Assembly (NCBI GenBank): GCA_021810905.1
Contig: JAJZQH010000015.1
Location: 1-53,453, forward strand
Length of the DNA stretch: 53,453 nt
Source of the DNA: a bacterium
Lineage (GTDB): Bacteria > UBA10199 > 2-02-FULL-44-16 > JAAZCA01
Direction: 5' to 3'
Shown here piece after piece: positions 32,352 through 40,541 of the stretch. Position numbers and translations under genes: made by a program. Under the pieces are notes generated by a model. That model ran no database searches. It was given only the letters and a program-made list of their open reading frames with translations, and had not been told where the DNA came from. How positions within the stretch are numbered: the stretch's first letter is position 1; every line of letters begins with the position of its first letter.

Positions 32352-32523
32352 GAGCGGTCCGTCCTCACCCTCCTTCTATCGTCGCCCGCGCGCAGGAGTT
32401 GCTTGAAAAATGATAAAAAAAAACTGATCTGGTTAACCTCATCCGGATCGTCTTCGAAATCAAGAGCCTCTTGACGAAGAGCGCCCCATCGGCGAGCCTC
32501 TGGTACCATCCAAGGAGCGCCTC

Positions 32524-33318
32524 ATGCGGTTTTCGATCTTTCACGTCGACGCCTTTACCTCCGAACTCTTTGCCGGCAATCCCGCCGCAGTCGTCCCGCT
32601 TGATCAGTGGTTGCCGGATGATCTGCTCCAGAAGATCGCGATGGAGAACAACCTCTCCGAGACCGCATTCTTCGTGAAACGCGGCGGCCTTTTCGAGCTG
32701 CGCTGGTTCACGCCCGCTCGCGAGGTCGATCTGTGCGGACACGCAACGCTCGCAACCGCCTTCGTCCTGTTCAGCGAACTCAATCATCCGGGCAAGGAGA
32801 TTCGTTTTACGACGAAGAGCGGTGAGCTGATCGTCAGAAAAAACGGACAAGCGTTCGTCATGGATTTTCCCCTCATCGAGTCCTCTCCCGCAGGACCTGA
32901 GGTAGCGCGTTCGCTCCCGGCCGACCTCAGGCCGATCGAAGTCCTCACGTCGAAGCAAGATCTCGTGGTCGTGCTGAAATCGGAATCCGACGTCGCCCGT
33001 TTCGATCCGGACAAAACCTCCTTACGTTTCAATGGACATCGCGGTATCGGCCTCACCGCGAAGGGCGATGACGTCGATTTCGTCTCTCGATTTTTTTATC
33101 CGGAACTCCGCATCGAGGAAGACCCGGTCACCGGCTCCGCGCACTGCCAGCTGGCTCCCTATTGGTCGAAGCGGTTGGGCAAGACCACACTCAAGGCGAG
33201 GCAGATCTCCAGGCGCGGTGGCGAGATCATCTGCGAGGTCAAGGGAGAGAGGGTCTTTCTCACCGGTACGGCGACGATGTATCTTACAGGCGAATTCCGC
33301 TTGCCGGATTTGCCTTGA
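32524..33318 (+). CDS. PhzF-family isomerase
   Basis: This 264-residue protein matches the PhzF family, which folds like diaminopimelate epimerase. It starts FSIFHVDAFTSELFAGNPAA, has the catalytic Glu in NNLSETAFF (about 45), the motif LRWFTPAREVDLCGHATLA, and EDPVTGSAHC near the C-terminus. PhzF itself isomerises a phenazine precursor; most homologues have unknown substrates. AAGGAG lies ahead of the ATG. It is the first gene on the plus strand next to a methyltransferase and a flavoprotein, so it may serve their pathway. Confidence 0.85.
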   Translation: MRFSIFHVDAFTSELFAGNPAAVVPLDQWLPDDLLQKIAMENNLSETAFFVKRGGLFELRWFTPAREVDLCGHATLATAFVLFSELNHPGKEIRFTTKSGELIVRKNGQAFVMDFPLIESSPAGPEVARSLPADLRPIEVLTSKQDLVVVLKSESDVARFDPDKTSLRFNGHRGIGLTAKGDDVDFVSRFFYPELRIEEDPVTGSAHCQLAPYWSKRLGKTTLKARQISRRGGEIICEVKGERVFLTGTATMYLTGEFRLPDLP

Positions 33319-33335
33319 TGCCGTAACCAATTGCC

Positions 33336-34148
33336 ATGAAAAATTATATCGAAACTTTGGACGAGCTTGAACTCCGGGAACTGATGGACACTCAGCTCAA
33401 GATCCAGGTGGACTCGTCGTGGCCGCACGAGGCTGTCTATTTGGAAGAACATGGACTGTCCGACGCAAGGACGGTCCTGGATATCGGCACCGGCAACGCC
33501 TACCTGCTCTGCCGCCTGGCCGAACGGCACCCGACAAAGCGCTTTGTCGGGATCGAATCGAGCGACGTGCTCGCGGAACTCGCGCGCAAGGAGGTCGCGA
33601 AACGCGGACTTTCTAACGTGGAGATCGTTGAGGCCTCCTGCCCGATCGATGGATTCGAACGCGGCTTTGATTTTGCGTTTTCCCGGCTCGCGATATATTC
33701 GACGCCGGATCGCGAGGCAGTGATCGCCTGGGCGCGCGAACGGCTTCGCGACGGAGGCAAATTGATCGTGCTCGATGTGGACCATGGCTACATTTGGTCC
33801 TGGCCACATTCTGAGGCGTGGCAGCATCTCTTCGATGCGATGGAAGTGGAGATGGCGCCAAAGGGCGCGGACAGAAGGATCGGCCACAAGCTGCCGCACA
33901 TGCTGCTCTCCGCCGGTTTCAAAGAGGTAAAGCTGGACGTGAAAGCTTGGTACTCCTCCTTTGACATGCCCCCTGAAAAGTTTCGTCTTCTATTGTGCTC
34001 GATGGCACTTTTGATTCACAAGGTGATGCCTGAGCGATTCACAAAAGAGGACATGGATCGTTTTGTGGAGTTCAGCGAAAAGGTGGCTGAAGACGGGACA
34101 ACAACCGCATATTGTCCCTTTCTGATAGCGAGCGGCGTGGCAAGATGA
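33336..34148 (+). CDS. Class I SAM-dependent methyltransferase
   Basis: The 270-residue protein carries the Rossmann-fold SAM motif VLDIGTGNAYLLCRLAE (about 46-62), an acidic residue after strand 2 (FVGIESSD), and LIVLDVDHGY at strand 5. The C-terminal part holds an extra helical cap. The substrate is unknown. It begins 17 bases after the PhzF gene and its stop overlaps the next ATG (ATGA), so the three genes form one unit. No strong ribosome-binding site is seen for its ATG. Confidence 0.8.
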   Translation: MKNYIETLDELELRELMDTQLKIQVDSSWPHEAVYLEEHGLSDARTVLDIGTGNAYLLCRLAERHPTKRFVGIESSDVLAELARKEVAKRGLSNVEIVEASCPIDGFERGFDFAFSRLAIYSTPDREAVIAWARERLRDGGKLIVLDVDHGYIWSWPHSEAWQHLFDAMEVEMAPKGADRRIGHKLPHMLLSAGFKEVKLDVKAWYSSFDMPPEKFRLLLCSMALLIHKVMPERFTKEDMDRFVEFSEKVAEDGTTTAYCPFLIASGVAR

Positions 34149-35110
34149 AAATCGCGATCATGGGCGCCGGGCTCACCGGTTCATATCTGCACAGGCTGCT
34201 ATCTCTCCGCGGGTTCCGTGCGGATCTGTTCGATATCGATAAGAAGACGAAGTGCGGGATAAGCCCGTGCGCGTGGGGCACGTCGCGCGGATTTTCAGGG
34301 CTCGTGGCGGATGCGGGACTCGATCCTGAAGAATATATAATGAGGCGTTTTGATCGGCTTCTCATGGACGGGATCGAAATCCAAGCCGATCTCATGACCT
34401 TTGACAAGCCGGGGCTCATCAGGGACCTGCTTAAGGATACAGAGGTAAAACATGTCGAGCCGGATCTTACCCTCTACGATAAGATCATCGATGCGACCGG
34501 AGTCGCCCGAGCGTTCCTCCCGCCCATCGACGATGACATCATCCTGCCGTGTGTGCAGTTCAGGATGCAAAATCATGCGCCGATCGACAATCAGATCAAA
34601 CTCGGCTCCATAGGCTACGCGTGGAGTTTTCCTCTGTCGGGGAATGAATATCACGTCGGGTGCGGGAGCCTCATCTCCGATCCACGCAGGATTCTGGCCG
34701 AGCTTGGCTGGATCGATGACAATCAATCGGGCTCCACCATGCTCTGCGCCTGCGCCGGCCGCATACGCCTTACATCGCCACAGCATTCGCTTCCGTTCAC
34801 TCACGCCGGCAGGACCTGGGGCATTGGAGAGGCGATCGGATGCGTGGCGCCGCTCGCTGGAGACGGCATTATTCCCGGAATGAAGAGCGCGCAAATCCTG
34901 CTCGAATGCTTCGACGATCCGGATAAATATGCGAAGTCGATCCTCAGTGAATTCCAATGGATGAGAGGCGAGCGCGGGGTGATCGACAAGCTCCGCAGAA
35001 AAGCGCGCCTGGGCGTGGGCGACGCCCTGGTGTTGAAGCGCAATTCGAAGAGGATGGGGATGCGCGTGGGACTGAGAAATTCGCTGACTCTGCTTCGACA
35101 TCTTAAGTGA
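34145..35110 (+). CDS. FAD-dependent oxidoreductase resembling geranylgeranyl reductases
   Basis: This 321-residue flavoprotein begins MKIAIMGAGLTGSYLHRLL, a dinucleotide-binding GxGxxG motif. A second FAD contact appears in WGIGEAIGCVAPLAGDGIIP, the pattern seen in geranylgeranyl-reductase-family enzymes, which hydrogenate isoprenoid chains. CGISPCAWG near residue 38 is a Cys pair also common in that family. The start is ATG at 34145, overlapping the methyltransferase stop; a start at 34112 is less likely. Neighbouring polyprenyl synthase and UbiA genes support an isoprenoid substrate, but this is inference. Confidence 0.7.
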   Translation: MKIAIMGAGLTGSYLHRLLSLRGFRADLFDIDKKTKCGISPCAWGTSRGFSGLVADAGLDPEEYIMRRFDRLLMDGIEIQADLMTFDKPGLIRDLLKDTEVKHVEPDLTLYDKIIDATGVARAFLPPIDDDIILPCVQFRMQNHAPIDNQIKLGSIGYAWSFPLSGNEYHVGCGSLISDPRRILAELGWIDDNQSGSTMLCACAGRIRLTSPQHSLPFTHAGRTWGIGEAIGCVAPLAGDGIIPGMKSAQILLECFDDPDKYAKSILSEFQWMRGERGVIDKLRRKARLGVGDALVLKRNSKRMGMRVGLRNSLTLLRHLK

Positions 35111-35141
35111 TGCGGAATGCGGCCAATCGCACGGAGTTAAA

Positions 35142-35837
35142 ATGGCGACGAATCACAAAACCGCTCTCGTAGAACGCTTCTTCTCCGGCACCGGATCGCA
35201 GTACGATCGCTTTGCAAAGCTTTGCACCTTCGGATTCGACGTGATGTGGAAAAAACGGATCCTGGAAAAAATTCCTGACGGCTCGAAGCGAATCATGGAT
35301 CAGGCCTGCGGAACCGGCATCCTCACGTTTGAAATTGCGCAAAGATTTCCAGAAAGCCGCGTCGTAGGCGTCGAACTGCGCGACGAATATCTGCGCATCG
35401 CCAGGGAAAAGGCGCGCGCCTTGAATATCGACAACGCGGAATTCATCCTGGGCCGCGCCGAGGACGTGTTTCTGGAAGACGGCTTCGACTGCATCACTTC
35501 GTCATATCTCGCAAAATACGCGGAACTCGATCTTCTCGTGCGCAACAACCGCAAGATGCTGCGAGAGGGCGGCGTGCTCGTCATGCACGATTTCACCTAT
35601 CCCTCAAACCGCGCGTTCGCGTTGATCTGGGAATTTTATTTCAAGCTCCTGCAGACGATTGGAAGTTCGCTCTACCCGCAATGGAAGACCATCTTCGACG
35701 AGCTCCCGGGATTGTTGAAGGCTACGCGATGGGTGGACGAGCTCACGCGCGCGCTGGATGAAAACGCTTTTTCGGAAGTGGATGTCACGCCCCTTACTTT
35801 TCACACGGCGGCAATTGTCTCCGCGAGGAAGTCCTGA
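35142..35837 (+). CDS. UbiE/MenG-like SAM-dependent methyltransferase
   Basis: This 231-residue protein begins VERFFSGTGSQYDRFAKLCT, like the FSxxAxxYD start of the UbiE/COQ5 quinone methyltransferases. SAM-binding motifs are IMDQACGTGILTFEIAQRFP, GVELRDEYLRIA and AEFILGRAEDV. C-methylation of a quinone ring is a plausible activity given the UbiA and polyprenyl synthase genes nearby. GGAG precedes the ATG. The gene ends next to the converging polyprenyl synthase gene. Confidence 0.75.
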   Translation: MATNHKTALVERFFSGTGSQYDRFAKLCTFGFDVMWKKRILEKIPDGSKRIMDQACGTGILTFEIAQRFPESRVVGVELRDEYLRIAREKARALNIDNAEFILGRAEDVFLEDGFDCITSSYLAKYAELDLLVRNNRKMLREGGVLVMHDFTYPSNRAFALIWEFYFKLLQTIGSSLYPQWKTIFDELPGLLKATRWVDELTRALDENAFSEVDVTPLTFHTAAIVSARKS

Positions 35838-36812
35838 TCAGGATTCATTGAACATCCTCACGATGTCCCACGGCGCCCTCAGCGCAAGTGCGCCATGTCC
35901 GTTCGTGGAAATAATTCCATCCAGTTGCGACGCTGCCGCCTGCAAGGAAAGTTCGATATCCCTTTCCATCGACCATGCAACGGCGCGCAGCAGTCCGGCA
36001 GATGACTCGCATAAATTCCCACTGCCATCCTTTAACAAAACGAGCACATCGGAAATCCTGTCTGCCGCAAAGCAGAGAAGCGCGGGCGCCATTGCGACCG
36101 ATTCTTCCAGATGGAAATTTCCTTTCTCCAGAATAGCTCTCACTTCCTTCAGATCGTCCGCGATCTGGTAGGCCGCGCCGATACGCAGCCCATACTCGTA
36201 CGACGTCTTCTTGAACGCATCATCGGTTCCGGCGGCGATGGCTCCGAGCGCGCACGCCGTAGCGAACAACATGCCCGTCTTGAGGCGAATGATCTTCTTG
36301 TAGAGCCTCGCGTCGAACCCTGCGGACTCAATCGCGCGGACCAATGCCATAGGCTCCAGCGGTTCCTGCAGCGCGCCCAGCGACACCTCGGCGATCGCTT
36401 GGGATACGGCGGCACCGTCTTCCCTGCCGAGATCGTTCATGGATTTTATCGTGGCCGCAAAGATGACGTCGCCTATCAACACCGCACGCCTGGCGCCCTC
36501 GATCGTCCACGCCGCTGGCCTGTTTCTCCTCAAAGAATCGTGATCCACGAAATCGTCGTGTATCAGCGTCGCCGCCTGAATCAATTCCACTGCAACCGCG
36601 CGGGGCATGGCGGATTCCAGTGCGCCGCCCGCGGCCTCGCAGATCATGCAGGAGAGACAGCCCCTGATCTTCTTCCCCGCCGCGAGCGTATCGATGAACG
36701 ACGAGACGCTCGCAAATGGAACATCACCCATCAGCTCCGCGAGCCGCTCCCTGAAGGCCGTCTCCAGCGCCGGCCTCAGTTGCTCTGAGTAACTCTGAAA
36801 ATCCGAGGGCAT
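35838..36812 (-). CDS. Trans-isoprenyl diphosphate (polyprenyl) synthase
   Basis: This protein of about 325 residues is of the IspA/IspB superfamily and condenses isopentenyl diphosphate with allylic diphosphates. The first Asp-rich motif is complete (LIHDDFVDHDSLRR). The second is altered: YQIADDLKEV stands where DDxxD is usual, giving DDxxE. The residue five before the first Asp is Ala, which in this family tends to leave room for a long chain, so C30 or longer products are possible. The start may be ATG at 36812 with GGGAG upstream, or ATG at 36827 overlapping the previous stop. It forms an operon with the LolA-like gene. Confidence 0.82.
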   Translation of the reverse strand: MPSDFQSYSEQLRPALETAFRERLAELMGDVPFASVSSFIDTLAAGKKIRGCLSCMICEAAGGALESAMPRAVAVELIQAATLIHDDFVDHDSLRRNRPAAWTIEGARRAVLIGDVIFAATIKSMNDLGREDGAAVSQAIAEVSLGALQEPLEPMALVRAIESAGFDARLYKKIIRLKTGMLFATACALGAIAAGTDDAFKKTSYEYGLRIGAAYQIADDLKEVRAILEKGNFHLEESVAMAPALLCFAADRISDVLVLLKDGSGNLCESSAGLLRAVAWSMERDIELSLQAAASQLDGIISTNGHGALALRAPWDIVRMFNES

Positions 36813-36826
36813 CGTTACTTCTCCCA

Positions 36827-37513
36827 TTATTGTGGGGTTTCTTTCATTTCGAAGAAGGCGTCGGGCGTTCCGATGTTTGTCATGGTATCGCGAAACTCCA
36901 CCGTCCTCTTCGGCTTTCCATCGGGAGTCGATTCTTCGACTTCAACAGGGAGCCAGGTCCTCGCATCAATTGAGAATCTGTACAGGGTTTCTATATTATC
37001 GTTGAAGTGATCTTCCGCCAGCACGCTGATTTGAATTATGCCACCGACCTGAACGATCTGCACCGGCCCTTTGCGCTTATCGGTCACGCTGTGCGAAATA
37101 TTTTCGATCAGAAGCCCCATGTCCGTCTGGTCTATCCGTTGCCCCGAGCCTGCCCGCAAAAATCTGCTGCTAGTAGAGAGATGAAGAGTGAAAAAATGCT
37201 TGTCTCCAGGCGAGCGAAGGGCCACCTTTCCATTTTCATCCGGGTAGACGAGCGTCCATCCTGCACGGGGCGATTCAAAATCGATATGGATGCGATTCGG
37301 TTTTTTAAACGTATAGAGAAATTTCTGCGTCTTTACCACGCCGCCGCTCTTGAATTCTTTCACCATGACCTGCGTGTGATAATCGTTCACGCCGATGTAG
37401 TTCGACGCCATCTTTCTGAGTATCGTCCCGGCGTCAAGATGAGGCTGTGCCTGAGCGAATGAAGATACGAGCAGGGAGATGAACGCTATGATCAGCGTAA
37501 AAAAAGTTGACAT
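36827..37513 (-). CDS. LolA-like outer-membrane lipoprotein-sorting protein
   Basis: This protein of about 228 residues has a Sec signal peptide (FFTLIIAFISLLVSSFAQAQ) and a LolA/LolB-type half-barrel (HTQVMVKEFKSGGVVKTQKF, PNRIHIDFESPRAGWTLVYP). Proteins of this fold carry lipids or lipoproteins across the periplasm. The start is placed at ATG 37513; an in-frame start at 37570 would add 19 residues without a ribosome-binding site. Its stop overlaps the possible start of the polyprenyl synthase gene. Its place in an isoprenoid locus suggests it might carry an isoprenoid lipid, which is inference. Confidence 0.7.
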   Translation of the reverse strand: MSTFFTLIIAFISLLVSSFAQAQPHLDAGTILRKMASNYIGVNDYHTQVMVKEFKSGGVVKTQKFLYTFKKPNRIHIDFESPRAGWTLVYPDENGKVALRSPGDKHFFTLHLSTSSRFLRAGSGQRIDQTDMGLLIENISHSVTDKRKGPVQIVQVGGIIQISVLAEDHFNDNIETLYRFSIDARTWLPVEVEESTPDGKPKRTVEFRDTMTNIGTPDAFFEMKETPQ

Positions 37514-37580
37514 TGGATGACGTCCGTCATTATTTTTTGTAAGTTCTATCAACATATCGGACGGATGCAAGGGGTTAAAA

Positions 37581-38516
37581 ATGAGACCGCAGACGCTGCT
37601 CTACTTTGCACGAATCAAACCATTGGCCGCATGGAGCATCAGCGGTTCCGCCGTCGGCGTGGGAGTTGCAGCGTATCTCACCCACGGGAATATCGTTGCG
37701 ATATTTCCCATGCTGCTCGCGATCGTGGCCGTCGTGCTCATGCAGTACGTCGCCCATCCGATGAACGACATCATGGATTATGAGCTGGACCGCCAGGCGC
37801 CGATAGAAGTGACCGGACGCGTGAAACCCATCGTGGATGGCTTAATCAGCATGGACGAGGCCAAGTGGCTTTCCCGCGGGCTCGTGGCGGCAATAGCCAT
37901 CATCCTTTTGTATCTCATCGCGAGGCAGCCGCTTTTGATCTTTCCCGCGGCGTACGGGATGATGGCACTCATCGGTTACAACCATCCGAAGATGAAGCTG
38001 GCGTACAAACCCTTCAGCGAACTCTACCTGAGCATGCCGATCAACGCGCTGACCGTCTTCGTCATATCGTATATAGGTTCAGGGCAGTTCTCCTGGATCG
38101 CGGTAGCGGTGAGCATCGCATTCGGGTTTTCATCGAGCGCCTTCTTCGTGAGCATGATGAGCATGGATTTCCCGACGGACAGCCGCAATGGAAAACGGAC
38201 GACGATTGTGACGTTCCCGCGACTGAGATGGTGTACTTTTTTTCCCACGCTCGGATGCGTTGCGGTAATGCTTTCGCCGTTGCTGATGGCGCCATATTTC
38301 GGCCTCAGACAATCGATATTGTTCCTTGCGCTGTCGATGCTGGCGTTTATCATACTGGTTTTTCTCGGAAAGAAGGTCGACGAACTCCGCCTTGAATATC
38401 TGCGGGATCAAACAAAGGACCCGGAGGGGAAGACGGGAGAACTGCGCCTGTATCAACTCTACGTATCGATAGCCTACGCGGCGATCCTCACGTGCTTTTT
38501 CCTCGCGCTTAAGTAA
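37581..38516 (+). CDS. UbiA-family prenyltransferase
   Basis: This 311-residue integral membrane protein has about nine helices. The two Asp-rich motifs of the UbiA superfamily are visible: NDIMDYELD (about residue 72, NDxxDxxxD) and MDFPTDSRNGKRTTIV (about 193). It transfers an isoprenoid diphosphate chain to an aromatic or glycerol-type acceptor, as MenA, UbiA or archaeal DGGGP synthase do. The acceptor cannot be told from sequence. The gene is divergent from the LolA-like/polyprenyl synthase pair; AAGGGG stands ahead of the ATG. Confidence 0.85.
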   Translation: MRPQTLLYFARIKPLAAWSISGSAVGVGVAAYLTHGNIVAIFPMLLAIVAVVLMQYVAHPMNDIMDYELDRQAPIEVTGRVKPIVDGLISMDEAKWLSRGLVAAIAIILLYLIARQPLLIFPAAYGMMALIGYNHPKMKLAYKPFSELYLSMPINALTVFVISYIGSGQFSWIAVAVSIAFGFSSSAFFVSMMSMDFPTDSRNGKRTTIVTFPRLRWCTFFPTLGCVAVMLSPLLMAPYFGLRQSILFLALSMLAFIILVFLGKKVDELRLEYLRDQTKDPEGKTGELRLYQLYVSIAYAAILTCFFLALK

Positions 38517-38554
38517 GTTGGCGTTATGAGATCATGCAAGCGGAGTGATGTGAT

Positions 38555-38585
38555 AAAAGGGCCGCCTTTCGGGCGGCCCTTTATT
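38555..38585. terminator. Bidirectional rho-independent terminator
   Basis: AAAGGGCCGCC / GGCGGCCCTTT hairpin with T-rich tails on both strands, between the UbiA gene and the converging gene at 38606. Confidence 0.85.
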
Positions 38586-38605
38586 TCATCGCTGCGAGCG
38601 GACAG

Positions 38606-39085
38606 CTACTTCGCCTTGATCGTCCTGCTCACTCCCTCTTCGGTCTTCTGCGTGTTCGATTGCACGCCTATGGTCTTCTTCTTATGGCGCGGACCGGTCG
38701 CTTCAGCGGTTCCGGTCGTCGTGACGCCGCTTCCCTTTTCATAGGTCGTCGTGCTGGAAGAACCGGTCGTCACGGTTTTGCCGGATTCGGTATTAATCGT
38801 GCTCGACCCGGTATGAGAAACTCCTTCGTCTTTTTCATAGGTCGTACTGCCCTGGTGCTGCACGTCGGTGGTCTTGCCTCCGGGGCCCGTCACCGTCCCG
38901 GTGTTCTGATTCTGCACGCCCTGTCCGCGCTTGAACGTAGTGGAGCCGCTCGACTGGCTCTCCACGCTTCGGCCGCCGGGGCCGCTGATCGTCCCCTGCC
39001 TCTGCCGCGACATCGCCTGCACTGAGAGCAGTGATACGAACATGCCAACTGTCACCAACACTGCGAGCCTTACCTTCCGGTTCAT
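38606..39085 (-). CDS. Secreted Gly/Ser/Thr repeat protein of unknown function
   Basis: This 159-residue protein has a Sec signal peptide (LAVLVTVGMFVSLLSVQAMS) and three to four imperfect repeats of about 30 residues with the pattern TGPGGKTTDVQHQGSTTYEK. The mature part is hydrophilic, without Cys, and likely to be an extended or beta-rich fibre-like chain. The C-terminus is basic. No family was recognised. GGAGG precedes the ATG at 39085. Confidence 0.65.
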   Translation of the reverse strand: MNRKVRLAVLVTVGMFVSLLSVQAMSRQRQGTISGPGGRSVESQSSGSTTFKRGQGVQNQNTGTVTGPGGKTTDVQHQGSTTYEKDEGVSHTGSSTINTESGKTVTTGSSSTTTYEKGSGVTTTGTAEATGPRHKKKTIGVQSNTQKTEEGVSRTIKAK

Positions 39086-39148
39086 GTCGCCTCCTCAATT
39101 TGAGCCTCGCTGAGTTTCCAGCCGATAGAAGGCACTGAGAACTCCCCG

Positions 39149-39622
39149 CTATCTCAGATTCTCCATCGTCTCTTCGTGATCTACCTCTTCGCCGAGTATG
39201 TGGGTCACGAGTTGATAGACCACGTCTTCTTTGCCGAAGGTCATCTTTGCCAGCCTGCGATAGACCTCGATTGCGCCGGCCTCGGCGGCAATCACGAAAT
39301 CGATGATCCTGGCGTAGTCGTCGGTCTTGCTCGGAGGCATGGGGTACGGAAAGTTCGCGTTCTTCTCTATGTCTGCGAAATTCACCGTCGGCGTTCCGCC
39401 CAGCTTGATGATCATGTCGGCCAGCTCGTCCTGGTGCTCGAGCTCGTCCTTCGCGATCTTCTCAAGATATTCCTGCATGTCTTCGGCGCCTGGCCCGGAT
39501 ACCGCCTGCGCCATATACGTGTATGCGTAATAGGCGAGCCATTCGTCGCAATAGGCCTTATTGAGTTCAGCGACCAGTTCCTTTACGTCCACTCCGCAGC
39601 TCTTCCTGAATTTCTCTCCCAT
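39149..39622 (-). CDS. Ferritin-like di-iron protein
   Basis: This 157-residue four-helix-bundle protein has ferritin-type metal ligands: Glu in AYCDEWLAYYAY, the KDELEHQDELADM segment (ExxH), EAGAIEVYRRL and GEEVDHEETM (ExxH). It resembles bacterioferritin/Dps-like proteins (DPSL type) that oxidise and store iron or detoxify peroxide. The N-terminal half carries Cys9 and Cys25. GGGAGG lies upstream of the ATG at 39622. It is monocistronic. Confidence 0.82.
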   Translation of the reverse strand: MGEKFRKSCGVDVKELVAELNKAYCDEWLAYYAYTYMAQAVSGPGAEDMQEYLEKIAKDELEHQDELADMIIKLGGTPTVNFADIEKNANFPYPMPPSKTDDYARIIDFVIAAEAGAIEVYRRLAKMTFGKEDVVYQLVTHILGEEVDHEETMENLR

Positions 39623-39741
39623 TTTTTCCTCCCTGTTTATGAGACATTTATAGAATGCAGCTCGGACCGTTTAAATGACACAACTGGCATAATGTTTCAA
39701 TACTCAAGAACGTCATCGATGGCCGTATTTTATAAGACAGC

Positions 39742-39893
39742 GTAACTATTCAGGCCTTCTGGAGAACGTTTCGAGGTTACGTCCCCTCCCTTTGTAAGGG
39801 AGGGACAGGGAGGGTAGATCCTGGGTGAACACGATCTACCTCCCCTATCCCCTCCTTACAAAGGAGGGGAATTCATGATGGCTGAATAGTTAC
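39742..39893. mobile_element. MITE-like element with GTAACTATTCAG ends
   Basis: The 152 bp segment begins GTAACTATTCAG and ends with its exact inverse CTGAATAGTTAC. Inside, TCCCTCCCTTTGTAAGGGAGG and a mirrored copy form long inverted arms of about 38 bases around a short loop near 39824. It has no coding capacity, so it would depend on a transposase elsewhere. Confidence 0.75.
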
Positions 39894-39932
39894 AAAACAG
39901 CGCAGCCGGGCCATCTTTCCAGCTGCGCTGTG
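39894..39932 (-). terminator. Terminator of the multicopper oxidase/cohesin operon
   Basis: CAGCGCAGC / GCTGCGCTG stem; on the minus strand it is followed by TTTT and then by the end of the MITE-like element. It lies 24 bases after the stop of the cohesin-like lipoprotein gene. Confidence 0.7.
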
Positions 39933-39955
39933 ACGCATTTTCCCGTCGTCATATC

Positions 39956-40468
39956 TCACTGCATCGTCGCCACCAACTCGGCGGTCAGTCCCTGTATCGG
40001 CACTCCGTTCAGATCCACCGCCGAAAACGCAACCGGGCTTGCGAAATCCGCTGCCGATATGTTGCTGCCAGCGGCTATATCGCATGTGACGGTGGCGAAT
40101 TCGCCGACGCCGAAGCCGCTGGGATTCGCAACCTCTATTTTCAGCTGTTCCGGCGTGGGGCTTGCGCCGATAGCTATGGCATTTGCGCCTACGGCGACTC
40201 CCGATACCGTGACGATACCGCTGTATGTCACCACTGCGGCCTTGCTCGGGGCCGTCTTGACCGTGGCGCCGACGGGCAGGTTGAGCGTAACGTCAACCCC
40301 TCCGATCTGCGTGTTAGCCGGGAGCGTGCCCGCGCTGGAGAGCGTCAGCACGGCCGTGGTCGCGTTGGGGGTCGGCGTCGGCGGCGTGGAAGAGCTGCCT
40401 CCGCAGCCTCCGTAGAGAAAGAGAACAAATGCTGCTGTCAACCATACGAGCGGCGTTATCTTTTTCAT
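39956..40468 (-). CDS. Lipoprotein with a cohesin-like domain
   Basis: This 170-residue lipoprotein has a signal ending FLYGGC (Cys22), a Thr/Pro-rich spacer (GGSSSTPPTPTPNATTAVLT), then a beta-rich domain of about 130 residues. The domain includes VDVTLNLPVGATVKT, VGEFATVTCDIAAGS and ISAADFASPVAFSAVDLNG. This matches the pattern of cohesin-type beta sandwiches, which bind dockerin modules. The preceding gene of the same operon encodes a multicopper oxidase with a dockerin-like C-terminus, so the lipoprotein could hold it at the outer membrane. The cohesin assignment is by pattern only. Confidence 0.6.
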   Translation of the reverse strand: MKKITPLVWLTAAFVLFLYGGCGGSSSTPPTPTPNATTAVLTLSSAGTLPANTQIGGVDVTLNLPVGATVKTAPSKAAVVTYSGIVTVSGVAVGANAIAIGASPTPEQLKIEVANPSGFGVGEFATVTCDIAAGSNISAADFASPVAFSAVDLNGVPIQGLTAELVATMQ

Positions 40469-40541
40469 GACTGACCCCCGAATTTTATCACGCCGGAGAT
40501 CGGTAATGCCTGGTTACCGCTCTCCTGAGTCGTTCCGTTCA

